This document shows positions 42,101-56,413 of a stretch of 64,000 nt of DNA, piece after piece. The notes under the pieces were generated by a model. It was not told the DNA's origin, ran no database searches, and saw only the letters and a list, made by a program, of their open reading frames with translations. Positions within the stretch are counted from its first letter, which is position 1. Every line of letters begins with the position of its first letter. A program made the position numbers and the translations under genes. The DNA is from Megaleporinus macrocephalus (lineage: Eukaryota; Chordata; Actinopteri; Characiformes; Anostomidae), in NCBI GenBank assembly GCA_021613375.1, contig CM038715.1, forward strand, positions 1,375,001 through 1,439,000, given 5' to 3'.

Positions 42101-45100
42101 GGTGTGTCTCAAATCCTACTGATCTCCTACATAGGCAGCATTTTACATCATAGTATGCGCTCCAGACATGTAGACTGTCCCAATTCTTACATACCTTAAA
42201 CATGCTGTCTACTGAGGAACCTTATTTAGACCTGATTTTAAAGAAGCATCGAACGCTTCCTTAGCCGCTAAGACAATCCCATGATGCACCGCAGGCTAAT
42301 CTAGGAGCAGTGAAGTGGTTTTAAAATGTGTTATTTTGATTCTCTGGAGTTTTAATGTGTTTCTGGTCATATAATCACACAGAACAGTATTTTATTATCA
42401 ACTCTGTAACGAGTCCTTCACCTTTTACACTTTATACTCCAGTCATTAGCATTTATGCTAGCAGATTTTTAAGTCTCAGGCTATTGTTTTGGATGCTGGC
42501 CGGTAGCTTAGCAACCAGCTAAACCACAGGTGGCGTGCTGCAGTGGGGGGAACAAGCCGTGACGCAGTCTCTCTCTAACTAGAGCGTCTCAGTAATCTGT
42601 TTTATGAGGAGAGATGAGGAGAGAACACTGATACTTACACAGCTGCCTACCCAGACAGTGCACAAGGTTTTGAGACACTAGAGCTTCCCTTACAGAAAAT
42701 AAGTATACTTAAAGTTGATTTTATTAAGTATACTTTATGTAGTTACTATACTAATGTCATTGTACTAGGAGTACACTTGTATATGTACTATTTTAATACT
42801 TCTTGGGACTAAATTGGCCCACTTTCTAGTTTTTAAAAGTATACTTCTAAGTACACTTTAAGTGTAAGAGTATTAAACCAAGTATAAACTAGTTTACATC
42901 TTTTGTACTGCAACTACACTAAAAATAAACTTGAGAGTTTTCTGTAAGTGAACGTAACATAATACTTATAATTTGCTGCTTATATTATTGTTGTACTTTA
43001 AAGTATATGACTAGGTTTAAGTTTTTTTTCTACCTAAAATAGAATTTTAACAACGTTTACTGACTCACCAGTGGACACACGTAAAATAAACAAGACACAC
43101 TCAGATTAAGAAACATATTTGTATCTTTATAAATCTTTATAAATCAAATTTTAAATAAATATTGTACTGGATGTGTTTTTGTGCAGAGCAAGAATATTTA
43201 CTTCTACTCTCTCAATCAAAAGATTAAGTACAAGTAAAGGCCAAATATACTTAGACTGTTCTATACTTGTTAGTATAACCCAAGTATACTTAAGTACAAC
43301 TGTGTTTAGTATATCACTGAGAAGTACATAAAAAGTAAACTGAAAGCATACTCACTTCCTTTAGTTTAAAAGAAGTAAACTAATGGTACACTTGAATAAA
43401 CTTCTTTTTTGTAAGTGTCCAAAGTTTAGTCCAAAGTTCTCTTAATTTTCTTAATAATTGTTTGTTTAATTCAGTTTCCTCACTAGCTAGGACTAGCTCC
43501 GTCACATGAGCCTGTCTGGGTCGCCTGATGTATCTCAGATTTTGTGCATAAATGTTTAAAACACTGAACAAATGTGTTTGTTGCTTTCTGCTGTTAAAGT
43601 TAGTATGGTCACATGTGGTGCAACTGCCTAAAACTAGCTGCCTAAAACAATCAAAATTTCTAAAGCTTGCCTACGAAGCCAAGAATGGACCAGCTCCTCC
43701 TGGTCAAAAGTCAGTCTGCACCTCGAGCCCTTTGCGCTTTAAGTATGGCTCGGCTTGACCCGCCATCCCTCAAGATTCATGGAAGACTAGCGACAAGACG
43801 CTTCTCTGTCCTGGCACCCAGATGGTGGAACAAACTTCCACTGGCTGTCCGAACAGCGAACTCTCTCACGGTCTTCAAGCGCAGGCTGAAGACCACCGTC
43901 TCTTTGTGAAGCTCTTATAAGAACTGATCTACTGAAGCATTGGTATAAACCATAATTACACTTAATCTTCTAGGAACTCTGGATAAGTACTGCACTGATA
44001 CTGTATGTAGTCTGTATTTATTCTGTTCTCTGTAGGTGTTCCAGTCTTGCTAGGTGTTGCTCTGTGTCTAATCTTATATTTTGTGGTCTTCTGTCTATGT
44101 ATCAACACTGGCATTGGTTTATGGCAGTGTTTGAGCTCAAGAGTAGTTTGGACTTAAACCTGTTTGTACTAGATAGAGATACATACTCTGGTTCTGGTTT
44201 TGAAGCCCAGCAAAGCCACAGCTGTCTAAATCAGGAAACCCACAAGAAGAAAAGGTTTAATCAGAGTGTGTTATTGAAAGAGTTCTAGCTAGGAGAGAAA
44301 CAAAAGTTCTGTTTTGTTTAGAAAGGGGAGTTGGAAGAACATTTTACTAAACTAAAAAGTTTCTAGCAGCATAATCAGTGGCCTTAATAATTTTCTTATT
44401 ACAGTGCATCTCATAGTCCCATCTAAATACAATGTTTTCTGTGGCTGTTGTATTTAAGATGTCTTGCTCAACGTCTTTGTGTTTGTTTGTTTTTTTCTTT
44501 TTTTAAAGGAGTCCTTGGGTAGCCTGAAACTGCAGTCTGAATTTCTGGGAGCTTGGAACACGGGAAACGAAAGGTACAGCAAAATTCTGATGCTTCTGCA
44601 TTAACACGAAACATTTGAATGTAAAACAAACATGCCCTTGTTAGCTTTCTCTCTAGCAGTGTGGATCAGTGGGCATCAGATGACAGTATTTTTGGCCTTC
44701 CTGAGCTGATGGGGCCCACACGACTTTTGAAGAGAAAGAAAAAGCTCTTACAATTACAACTGGTCTCTCCGACCTCTGACGATGCAAACCTCGAGCCTGG
44801 TAGTTCTCCCCATCTGAGAAAACAGCCTTCCTCACCTCCAGGTGTGTTAGATTTGAATTCTTTATCTCATACACAGAGTTTGCTAGGTACCCTGTATCTA
44901 CATTCATTGGCCATTTTATTAGATACACCTACCTCATAGCTCCTCTCTGTGGGTTCACTGACTGTAGGCCATCTGTTGCAAAGCAATGTATTAGTCAAGT
45001 TTATCGTAGTAGAGTTTTTTACAATGATGTTGTCTCAAAGCAGCTTTACAGAGTTTTGAAAACAGACAGTTACATCATATATCCCCCAGTGAGCAAACTA

Positions 45101-48100
45101 GAGGCAACAGTGGCAAGAACACCTCCCTCAGACTGGAGGAAGAAACCATGGGAGGAACCAAGACATACAAGGGGAGACCCGTCCTCCTCTGATCAAACAG
45201 TATTTACAGTTTAATAAACTAAATACCAAAGAAAAGAGTCTCTGTTTGAAATCTGGATAGCAAAGCTTTAGAAGCTGCACAGGTAAAGGCAGTCTCTGAC
45301 TAAGGCAGTCTCTGACTGAGGCAGTCTCTGACTGAGTCTGTATGTAAAGTAGGCGTGAGCTGAAACAGTCCCATCCTATCTCAATGCTGGTGCATCTGGA
45401 TGGCACAGTGATGTAACTGAGGGTGTAGCAGTTGACACAAATGGACAGGAGAGCTGGTTGGTGATGGGTGGGGTGGAGGCCCTTATGGTCAGTCCTCCAA
45501 CAGCGTTCAACAGAGGGGAGGACAGTGATTATCTCAGAAAGAGTAAAGAGAGAAAGTTAGTTGGGCTCGGGAGTAAGTGTGGCTGGAGACTCCGGCAGAT
45601 CTAACTATAACAGCCTAAACTAAAAGAAGAGAACCAGAAGGTAACATGGACATGAGACCACCCTGAGACACTGGGATCCCCCCACTCCACCGTCAACAAA
45701 CCTGTGTGATTTTGTGAAGTGGTGGGACAAGAGCACCAACATCTCAGTTTACCATAAACCTCTGTGTCCAAGAACCCCCAGATCTCCTGCCTTTATCTAA
45801 AGGAGAAGATTAATCGCCAGAAGCTAAACTAAACCAATATGTTTTCAGTCTAGACTTAAAAGTTGAGACTGTGTCAGAGTCCTGAACATTAACTGGGAGA
45901 TTATTCCACAGTTTGGGGGCTTTGTAGGAAAAAGCTCTTCCCTCCATTGAAGTCTTCTGAATTTTAGGAACCAATAGAAGATCAGCATCCTGTGATCTGA
46001 GTGAACGTGGTGGTTCATAATAAGAAATTAGATCTTACAGGTACTCCGGTGCGAGACCGTGCAGGGCTTTATACGTCAGTAAAATAATTTTATAGTGGAT
46101 ACGGAATTTAACAGGAAGCCAGTGTAGCTGATAAAACTGGACTGATGATGGAATGTTCTGGTTTTAGTTAGTACTCTAGCTGCAGCGTTCTGAACTAACT
46201 GGAGTTTATTCAGGTTCCTGCTTGAGCATCCTGACAATAATGCATTACAGTAATCTAGCCTAAAACATTGGGCTATGATTAAAACCCAACACAACTTGTG
46301 CACGGAAAAAGGTGAGGCCTGTAACTGAACACCTACAGGTATAACAACAAGGTGGGTGTGTCTAGTAGAGTGCCGGGTAGATGTATGTTATCAGAATGTT
46401 GTGCAATAGTAATATGATAGTATAAGATTCTTTATATTTAAGGATATGTAATCAGAGTCTTAAGATATAATCCAGTGATAATGTGAGTTTCTTTACATTT
46501 CTGAAGGACAAAGGAACCGTACATACACTAGACGTGACCTGCTGATTCCCACAGCTTATATAATCTTCATAGAAAAGCATTGTCAATAGAAGGTAATGCT
46601 CTAAAACTCTCCAGGCCTCTCCAGTGCTGAGTGTCCTCTAGAGGAGTATAAAACTTCCAGTTTTTGTGATTTTGTTTATGATTCAGAACCAAATCACCCA
46701 ACATGAGTATCTTAACTTAATGTTCTCATGGCTAAATTAATCAAATCCTCACTGCAATGTTCCAACATCTAATGTTCCAATGTCTTAAGACCTCTCAGAA
46801 GTGTAGACGATGTCAGGGGGGCCCACTTCCAAATAATAAAATAAGTTCTTTCAAAAGAACTTACATTGGACATTAAAATACATTTTTTTGTAATATTTCA
46901 GATCACGAGCTGAGCTCTGCTTCTGCAGACGCTTTCCTACCCAGCACTGCTTCCTCAGGGCCTACTGCATCAGACAGTGGCCGCTATTCACACGACGAGA
47001 CCTCTTTCACTGATTCGTGAGTGCTGCACCTCTCTCTTAGAGCTAACTATGGAATTCATTTCACCGACATCTACTTATGCCCAAGGGTGTAGGAGTGGGT
47101 TTGACATTGGGGGGGACACATTTACTAATATGAATCAAAGCCCACCCTATCCCCTAAATATTACCTATAAGCTGATTCCACTGTAGGTAAGGTAGTAAAT
47201 CACTGTATGTATAGAGACGTAGATCAACATTTGTGGAATTACAGTAAATTACAAATAAATAAACAAAATACAACATTATCTGTACGTCTGATTATTATTA
47301 GATAAATCCAATTAAAGATTACTTTACAAACTAAACTAGATACTCCACATTACATGGTACTGCTGTCAGAAAACTTGTCTGGATTCTATACACATATAAA
47401 TAAAAAAATGCTGTTTTCTTTGGATTGTAATGCTGAAATGAAATGATAAATAAATGTATATTAATGTTTCCTGACTAGACTAGACTAACATTAATGTTAG
47501 ACAGTAAGGCTGTGTCCCAAACAGCACCCTCTGGAACATTACATACTGCACTACTGACAGCACTTCTAACGATGGAGTCCTTTTATTTGTTCATTAATTT
47601 ATTTATTTTATTTGTTGTATTTTATTATTTTCTGTATGTAGTGTAGTAGCAGTCTGCAGTTTGGGGCGTGGCCAGAGAGTAATGTAACTTTACCTGTCAG
47701 AGTGTTTTCTGACTAAAGTTAATATAAACGTTAGCTAACCCAAACCCTCCAAGTCTGTTACCATAACAACACATTATACTACAGCTGTTTTATTACAGTA
47801 TATATGATCATCATTACTATTCACTGCTCTCATCACTGACCTCACGTTTAAAACTGGTGTGAGCTACCTGACACTCCAGTGAGGCGAGAGCTCAGGTCAG
47901 TGAAGCTGCTGACCTCCAACACAGTTGCTTATACCAATCTCTGTCAATAAATATTTAATAAATATTTTTTAATAAATACTAAATATTTTGCTCTTACATC
48001 AGTGAAGAATTTTTGAGGCAAGTTTACCTGAAATAACACTCTCCATCCTGTGTGTTTGTTCTAGTCAGGACAGATCCTGCAGTGAATGGTCAGTGCTGAG

Positions 48101-51100
48101 TGGGGATAAACCTATGTATGAAGGTGGGCTCTATAAATCCCCCTCCTCTGTGTCGGTGTGCAGTATGGCCAGTACCTTTCTGCCCAGTCTCCCTCCAGAC
48201 TCCTGCAGCATCGTATCCAACACACGCATAGGTGAGTCCAGATGATGAGCAGCCTAAATCATCAGCTAAAGTTTCTTAAACAGGTCCTATTATATTTTTC
48301 AGTTTTTCTATTATATATATTTTTTTGTTTTCTTGTTGTGTGCTTCATGTAGCAAAATTATAAAACGTAAAGTACATGCTAGAGGTTGAAAACTTCTCCT
48401 ACAGAAACCACTTTTCTCAGCTGCCTGAAACACCTGGTGGGGATTCCAGCCTTTTCCTCAGTTACATCATCTCGTAACACAACCCTTATTGCCGACCCAC
48501 TGGCAAACCTGGTACGCCCTCAGACAACAAAGAGAGAGCTAAAAAACATGTGGCAGCATTATGATCTGGGGAATGTTTTCATGGCTTTCTCTCAGGGCCC
48601 ACTCATCCATGTGGAAGGCACTCTCAACTGATTTGCATATGAATCCATCCTTGCAGATCATGTACACCATGCATGATGATTGTCTTCTCTGGGTCGAATA
48701 GGATTTTCCAGCAAATCAATGTGACGCTTCACACGCCTAGAAATGTCCAACATTGGTTGGACGTGTAAGACTTCCAAGTCCTACTCCAGAGCCCTAATTC
48801 CACAGCCTTCCAATCCAATTGGGCATCTGTGGGATCAGAGTAAAGCTTAAACCCGTTGAATAGCACTGTAACTGATACTGTGTACATAATCATAGTTGCT
48901 ATAATTAAGCTTCACAGTCAGTGGCCAGTGTCAGGCCTTGTCACCGACCACCCTGCCTATGTCCTGCCTCAACACATGGGAGTCATTTTGATGAGCCAAG
49001 TCCTTCAAAAGCCGTGTTTAACCAAGAGGCATATGAAGCCAAGCCTATCTATGAGTCACTAGGGGAACCTGGGGGGTTTACATATAAGGCTGGGTCATTA
49101 GAGAGAGCTTTAGAGGCTGACCCTGATTGGGCTGTGAAGTAAAGTTACCAAAAACAGTTAATCAGTAAAAGCTATAAATTATTTAACTTAAATTAGGAAC
49201 AGAGGTGCAGGCTTAAAAAGACATCACAGTGATGTCACAATGACACAATATAAAGCAAAAAAATGTGTTAAACTTTGTTAAAACAGAGTGTTGCACATGC
49301 TCAGCAGACTACGCATAATGCTAGTGTTAATATAAGTACTAAAAGCTTTAGTGTTGGGATCCTCTTAAATTATCCAATATCCAATATAATGAACTCCTCT
49401 CGTTTCCTTTAAGAGTGCCGGTAGCACAGCACAGTTATTTCTTTGACAGCAGGATATTACCACCTTCACACAGTTCTGTCTTCATGTCCACAAGTTTAGT
49501 TCCAAAAACGAGTTTGGACTTTAACCTGTTTGTACTAGATAGAGATACATACTACATACCTGGAGGGTTGGCGCATAGAGAACAATCTCTGCATCAACAT
49601 GAAAAAGATGGAGATGAATGTGGACTTTAGAAGGGGCAGAGACATCCACCCCCACCTACACGTTGACGGATCAGCAGTGGAGGTGGTCTCCAACTACAGG
49701 TACTTGGGTTTGCACCTCAGTAATAACCTCACCTGGGGCAACAACACTTCCAATCTGATCAGGAAGGAACATCAGCGGCTCTACTTTCTCTGGCGGCAGA
49801 GGTGTGCTGGACTAGGGAGCTCAGTCTTCACCTCCTTTTACAGATATGTGTAGGAGAGTGTTCTGTGCTCCAGCATTAACGTGTTGTGTGAAAGCTGCTC
49901 TGCTGCAGAGAGGAAAGCCCTGCAGAGGGTGGTGAAGGCTGCACAGAGCATTATTGGAGTCAACCTCCCCACCACCCTGGACATCTACACCTCCAGATGC
50001 AGGAAGAGGGCCACCTGCATCATGAAGGACCCCACTCACCCAGACCACCCAGTCTAAGGGCGTTTTCACACCTGGGAGCTTGGTTTCACTGGTCCGGATC
50101 AGTTAATAAGTTTGTGTACTTGGAGTGTTTCCTCCTCGGTTAAGTTTGTTTTCACACAGGTAAAAACCTAAACCCACCAAAATGCACCCCAACAAACCAT
50201 GTGAGCATGTTGTCTCCTCTGATTGGTCAGAGCTGTCTGGCGTGCGAGCAAGAAAGTAAACACGGGGAGAAGATCCGGTTTTCCTAAACTACTGCACATT
50301 TCTTGTAGAGCGTATCACGGAGCAGCGGCAGAGACAGCATCTGTTCATAGCTGTAATAATAATCTGATAATATACCAAACTACAGTCCACCTGCAGACCA
50401 CCCAGCTCACTCCAAACATCAAGTAGACAACGTCCCTCACTGCTAATCCAAGAGAGACCTCGCTTCATTGTTCTCGCCCTGTTAGCTGCTACAATTCTCC
50501 AGTTCTCTGTTTACGCCATCTGCCGCATCCCATAATGCAAAGCACACCTGGCTGCAGGAGATGTTCAGATCAAACTTGTGGAGTACACCTAATACTTGGG
50601 TCGGATTGAGGTCACACCACAAACGAACCGCTCTGGAGTTTGTTTGAAACCGGACTGAGACCACCTCCTCTTGAGGGTCTCAGTTCGGTTGTTTTGGTCC
50701 GCACCAGAGTATGATTACTGTTTTCACACCTGCCAAAACAAACCGCACCAAACGAACCAGAGTCAGTTTTAACCGGACTCACTAGTGCTGGTGTGAAAAC
50801 ACCCTCAGAAACAGTTTCATTCCAGAAGCTATAAGACTCTTAAACTCTTAAAATGTCACACGGCACTTTACCTGTACCTGATCACTTAATCCAGGACATT
50901 CTGCTATCATAACACTGCACTATATACTGAACCTACACCCGTGATCCATGTTGCAGCTAATTTTTATATTTATATTTTATTTATTGTGTTTTTATTTTAT
51001 ATTTTATATCTGTATTTGGAGGAAACTGGGACCTTGGGTACTAAATTTCGTTCCATCTCATGTACCACATGTGTTGTGAATGACAATAAAGTCTCCTTGA

Positions 51101-52551
51101 ATCCTTGAATACTCAGACCGAACACAAAGCACTGATGTAAGTCACTCTGGATAAGAGCGTCTGCTAAATGCTGTAAATGTAATGTGTGTTGCTCAGTAGC
51201 AAACCGTGACCCTTAAGCCTCAGCCCTCTCCCCCAACCCCACCCCCCAACCACTGTCCGAAAAAATAATACTCCTCTCCTAATGAACTGCAAGTCAAGAA
51301 ACAAAAAATTAGACGACAGAAATACAACAAACAATAACATCTGTACAAAATAGTCAACTTCTTAAACAAAATAAGGTTCCTCCTTATAAATATAAATAAC
51401 CCAACATCACACAGCTCCGTCTGCGCTTCAGGGGAATATGTAGACGACGCACCCGAGGAGCGTCACATTGGTGTCAAAACTTAGGCTCAGGAACCACATG
51501 TTTATGAAAATTGCGTGCGGTTCCTCTTTTACGTGCACAGAATGTTAAAACGTGCAGCTTTAAATCTTTCACCTCGTGTTTCTGTGCGCTAGAGTTTTTG
51601 CGTTAATTTGACGCCGTATGAGGACATCAAAGGAATGAATTGAGACTTCGAACCACACAAAATAATAAACAAAATGATATAAAAGCCTTTATATCAATAC
51701 AACACACACAGCAGTCACTAGCCACATACACATCAACAAGAAAAGTAGAGATGTTTCATTATGTCGTTTTCTTAATCAGCATCAACAGCACGGACACAAT
51801 CTAACCAGCTGGCCCGGCGGAATAAACCACGTTAAATATCTCGCCCACTCATCATCAAGGAGTTACTCATAAACGAAGTCCATTCTTCTGTCCTTCTGGA
51901 TGAAGTGGTTGCTGGCAGGGTCATGCAACTGATCCTTTGCTTCTAAACCCATTAACACATTAACAGTTCTTTCTCTGGAGATCAGAGCCAAATCTGATAG
52001 TGGGGTCTGTCCAGTCGTGTTCAGCTTCTGCTCCCTGATCGAGCCTGTCATCCTGGGGTATCTGCGTAACTACTGGAGTTGAAATGCCTCTCAAAAGCCT
52101 TCGCTATTTGCTCCAAATTAAGGTCCGGTGTAGGTCGACCTTTGCCGATTACCTCCAAATTCTCATTAAAAGTTAATCTAGAAAACAGCTCGGATAACAA
52201 ATTTACAACGGTGTCCTCCTCTGTAGCAGTAGTGCTATCATTATCATACAGTTAAGCCTGCCCACTTAGAGGGAAGATATGATTGGTCAGTTTTACTGTT
52301 TGAAAATTGGTATGGCGCTGAATTAGAACTGCCTGGCCCCCTCTGTACATGAACAGCGGGACCACCAATCACCAACATTCTGTGGAGACATCACAGTCCT
52401 TATAGGGGGAGACACAGACTCACAGGCTTCCACTTAACCCCTCACGCTCCAACACAGATTGAATAGACACGTTTGAATAATTTATTTGTTTATATTTTTA
52501 TAATTGTTTAGATGTTGATTGTCAAACTGTAAGTAGATAAAATAAAATTAC

Positions 52552-52588
<37 letters not shown>

Positions 52589-55250
52589 GAATATTTTAGG
52601 CCCTCTGAGAGGGCGTAGAGGGTAATGACGGTTCCTCACTGGTGTTGCTCCAGACCAGCAGATTTTTTGTGAAGCTCATGCATCATTTTGATCCTCTCTA
52701 TTTACACCAGCACAGGTGTTTTTTCATTTCTGGCCACTAAAATTGCAACTGGCTGTGAATAAAACAAGACCATGAGCAATATTCTGGTGCTATACCACGA
52801 GAACATGTTTGCATCTGCACAGAAATGGAGCCCATAAGGATTTTACAAGTACTATTACACTTTTTGCACAAACAGTTTTCTCAGATACCCTAAGACGTAT
52901 GAATGGTACTTTGTGTTGTGTATTATATGTACAGACTCATAGCACTCACAGTGATGGAGATTCACCTTACACCTCTGTCGTCAACGTTCCAGGTGTGGCA
53001 CGTGGTGAGCCAGGTGTAATGCTGCCCTCCTGGATGTTGGCCATGGTGTATCTGCTGGTGGCTCTGCTGCTGGGAACCTGCCTGGCCATGGTGGGCTTAT
53101 ATGGGAGTAAATTCTCCAGCTCGGTGGTCCTCATGTGGCTTACCTCTGCCCTTTCTGCCTTCCTTACCTCCGCCCTGCTCCTGGAGCCTCTCAAGGTGAG
53201 CAAACTGAAGGAACATGTATATTTGTTAATTTTTTCTCTTACTTTACCACTATATTATAGCAGTAGCACTACAGAATCCACTTACCGCATCTATGGCATC
53301 ACACACATAACTTGACGAATCGTCTTGGTGAAGTAAACCTCGCCGTAGCTAGCAGTCTGGAGCTCGTTCTGTAGCTCTGTAATATATTTGTTCTACATTT
53401 CTACAGATATGTGTTCGGGCCTTGTACCTCGCTGCTGTGATGAAGCCAGTAGATCCAGAAGTGGAGGATAGACTGGCTCAGGAGACAGTAGTGAGGAGGA
53501 TGGTGGAGGAGCAGGGGACTAAAGTGCGTCCTCCCTGTGGATACGGCTTGCTGCAGGCCAAAGAGGAGGCACGAAAAGTCCGAATGGTCCGAGCTCTAAT
53601 GAGGGTGAGGAAGGCATTAAGGTTTTCTTAAGTGCAAGACTCCTTTACCGTACTCTCTTCTTATTTGCACTGCTTGATACAATTAATAATACTTAATATT
53701 GCTACTACTCTCATGTATTGACTTATAAAGCATCAGCTTAATAATAATAATAATACTTTTTATTTTATTTGCTCCTTTCTGTCACTCAAGGACACTACAG
53801 TACAATTAGATAATAATAAAAGAATATACATTAAACAACAGGTTAAAATAAGACAAGGCAATAGATAGGCAGTCTTAAACAAGTGGGGTTTGAGTGTGGA
53901 CTTTAATTGTGAATGTGAGTTTATATTCCTTATGTGAAACGGTAAAGAATTCCAAAGTTGGGTAATGAGATGAGCAGAGGGGACAGTCAAATGAACAGAG
54001 GAGGATAATCTAACGGTGTGAGAAGGAGTAGCAATGTGGAGAATATAGGACAGATATGGTGGAGAAAGATTGTGTATGGCCTTGAATGTAAGCAGAAGGA
54101 TTTTGTAATCAATGCGGAACTTCACTGGAAGCCAGTGGAGCTGTTGCAGAACAGAAGTGATGAAATGAATGGAAGGCATCCTGGTGATGATACAGGCAGC
54201 AGAATTCTGGACCAGTTAAAGCTTATGGAGAGATCTGTGAGTAAGACCAAAGAGGAGAGAGTTGCAATAATCAAGGCGGGAGGTGACAAGGCTGTGAACA
54301 AGGATAGTGGTAGTGTGAGGAATACGGAGAGCCTGAAGACGGCTGATATTACGCAGGTGGAAATAGGCAGACCGGGTTTTGTTACTGATATGAGACTGAA
54401 ATGAAAGAGTACTGTTGAGGACGACACTCAGACTCTTCACCTGTAGGGAAGGGAAACAGAACAATTATCAATATCAAGAGATTGATTTTGTGCTGATGAG
54501 GAGAATCTCCATTTTATCACTATGTCTAAGTAAATTTGAAGAAAATAAAGATTTTATGTCTGCCAAGCAGTCAGTAAGGGAAGAGGGTGGGAGATTAGAG
54601 GTGGGTTTGCAGGCAAGGTAGAGCTGGGTGTCGTCGGCGTAACAGTGAAAATGAATATTGTATTTGCGAAAGATATGGCCAAGGGGAAGGAGATAAATAA
54701 TAAAAAGAAGGGGCCCCAGGACAGAGCCCTGGGGCACACCTGAAGTGACAGAAGAAGGCTGAGAAGCAAAAGTTTTATTCTAAGAGTGCATTCTAAGAAT
54801 TTTCAGTTTTTTATTTAAAAAATGACTTAACTATGCCATCGAATAGAAGACTCTATTGAAATAGGTAGATAAGGAGAGTTTGGTACATATAACTGACATA
54901 CCAAACCTCTTGTTCCTTCTTTAAATACAAATCTCTTTCCAAAGAACTAACTGACAACGGACATGGTTGGTGTTCATCTTTAAATAAGGCTGAAGTTGGC
55001 TTCTTATTTTTATTCACCAGCTTCTTAATGTAATGTTTCATTCCACTCTAAGTGCTACAGCTTCTACAGGCACCAGATGGTACCTGCACCACCACTTGAG
55101 GTGGAGCGGCAAATTCATCAGAATAATATCCTAGACTTGATAAATAATTGGCCCTATGCAAATTATGTTGAACTTCCTGAGCAGATTAAGTTCAGGCTCT
55201 GTGATTTCTGCTGTTGGGGCTGCTAGCCTTCACAGTGGGTAGTTACAGTG

Positions 55251-55293
<43 letters not shown>

Positions 55294-56328
55294 TTGAGTG
55301 TTAACAGGTTCAATCACATTGCATGCAGCGGCCTGAGGTTAAAATCTAATAGGTACGTCAGCGCACAACATCTCATGACTCTGAAATAACAGTGCTGTGT
55401 TTCAGAGCCTGTTTGAGACTGGATCAGATAACAAGCTTCTTACTGGAGGCGGAAAAGAAGGTGTTTCATACTGTCATCCTTAGAACATAAACTAAGAGGG
55501 CAGCAAATTAATATATATCTAAAGGGGAGGAAGCCATGCACGAGTGAGATCATCTGAAACTGAAAGCTTCCTAATGAGTAACGTGTTCACCTTGTGTTGT
55601 TGTTGAGTTTGAAAGCAAGAAGCTACTGTAAGTAAAGTTATAGGACATGCTGCGATCATCACTGTGTCTCATTGTAAACCAGCAAATCATATTATACTCC
55701 AAAAAAGGAAACACAACTATTATGAACTCTTATGAAAAGTATAGAGAGCATCTGAGAGAATATATATATATATATATATATATGTCATCTGTTTTGCATA
55801 GTGTAATAATAACAGTATAGCCATTATTATATACAGTTAACAGTATAGTTATATATAACATTATTAATTAATGTATGGTATTTACTCACTAGTCAATTGA
55901 AGTTTAACATGTTATATGGATTCAATATTACTTAACTTTCCTGCATCTTTTTCTGCTTTTTCCATACTCCAAATAATACAATTTAAAATGCTATATTATA
56001 TGCTATATATATATAGCATCTGTTTGTATTCTATTTAGTCATGACTTAGTTAATGCTTAATATTTTATTGAAATTGTTTTACAACTGATTATTTTCATTA
56101 TTACTATATTTTATTAGGTTTACTTTTTGATTAAATCTTGGTTTTCTTCCTTGCTCAGGCTTCTTAAGCCATGTCCTTTCTGTTGCTCTGTTACAATTGC
56201 TTATTTGTAAAACATACTTGGCTGCATTTTCCTATTTTAAGATATAAATAAATCCCATTTTATAATAAAAAATCATAAAAATAGTAGGATTAAAATATTA
56301 GTTACTAATTACTAATAGTTACTAACCC

Positions 56329-56413
<85 letters not shown>

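Noticed and set aside
48380..48631. Novel plus-strand gene of 81 codons
   Set aside because: The distal part matches a degenerate transposase; the frame ends by chance at a stop inside it.
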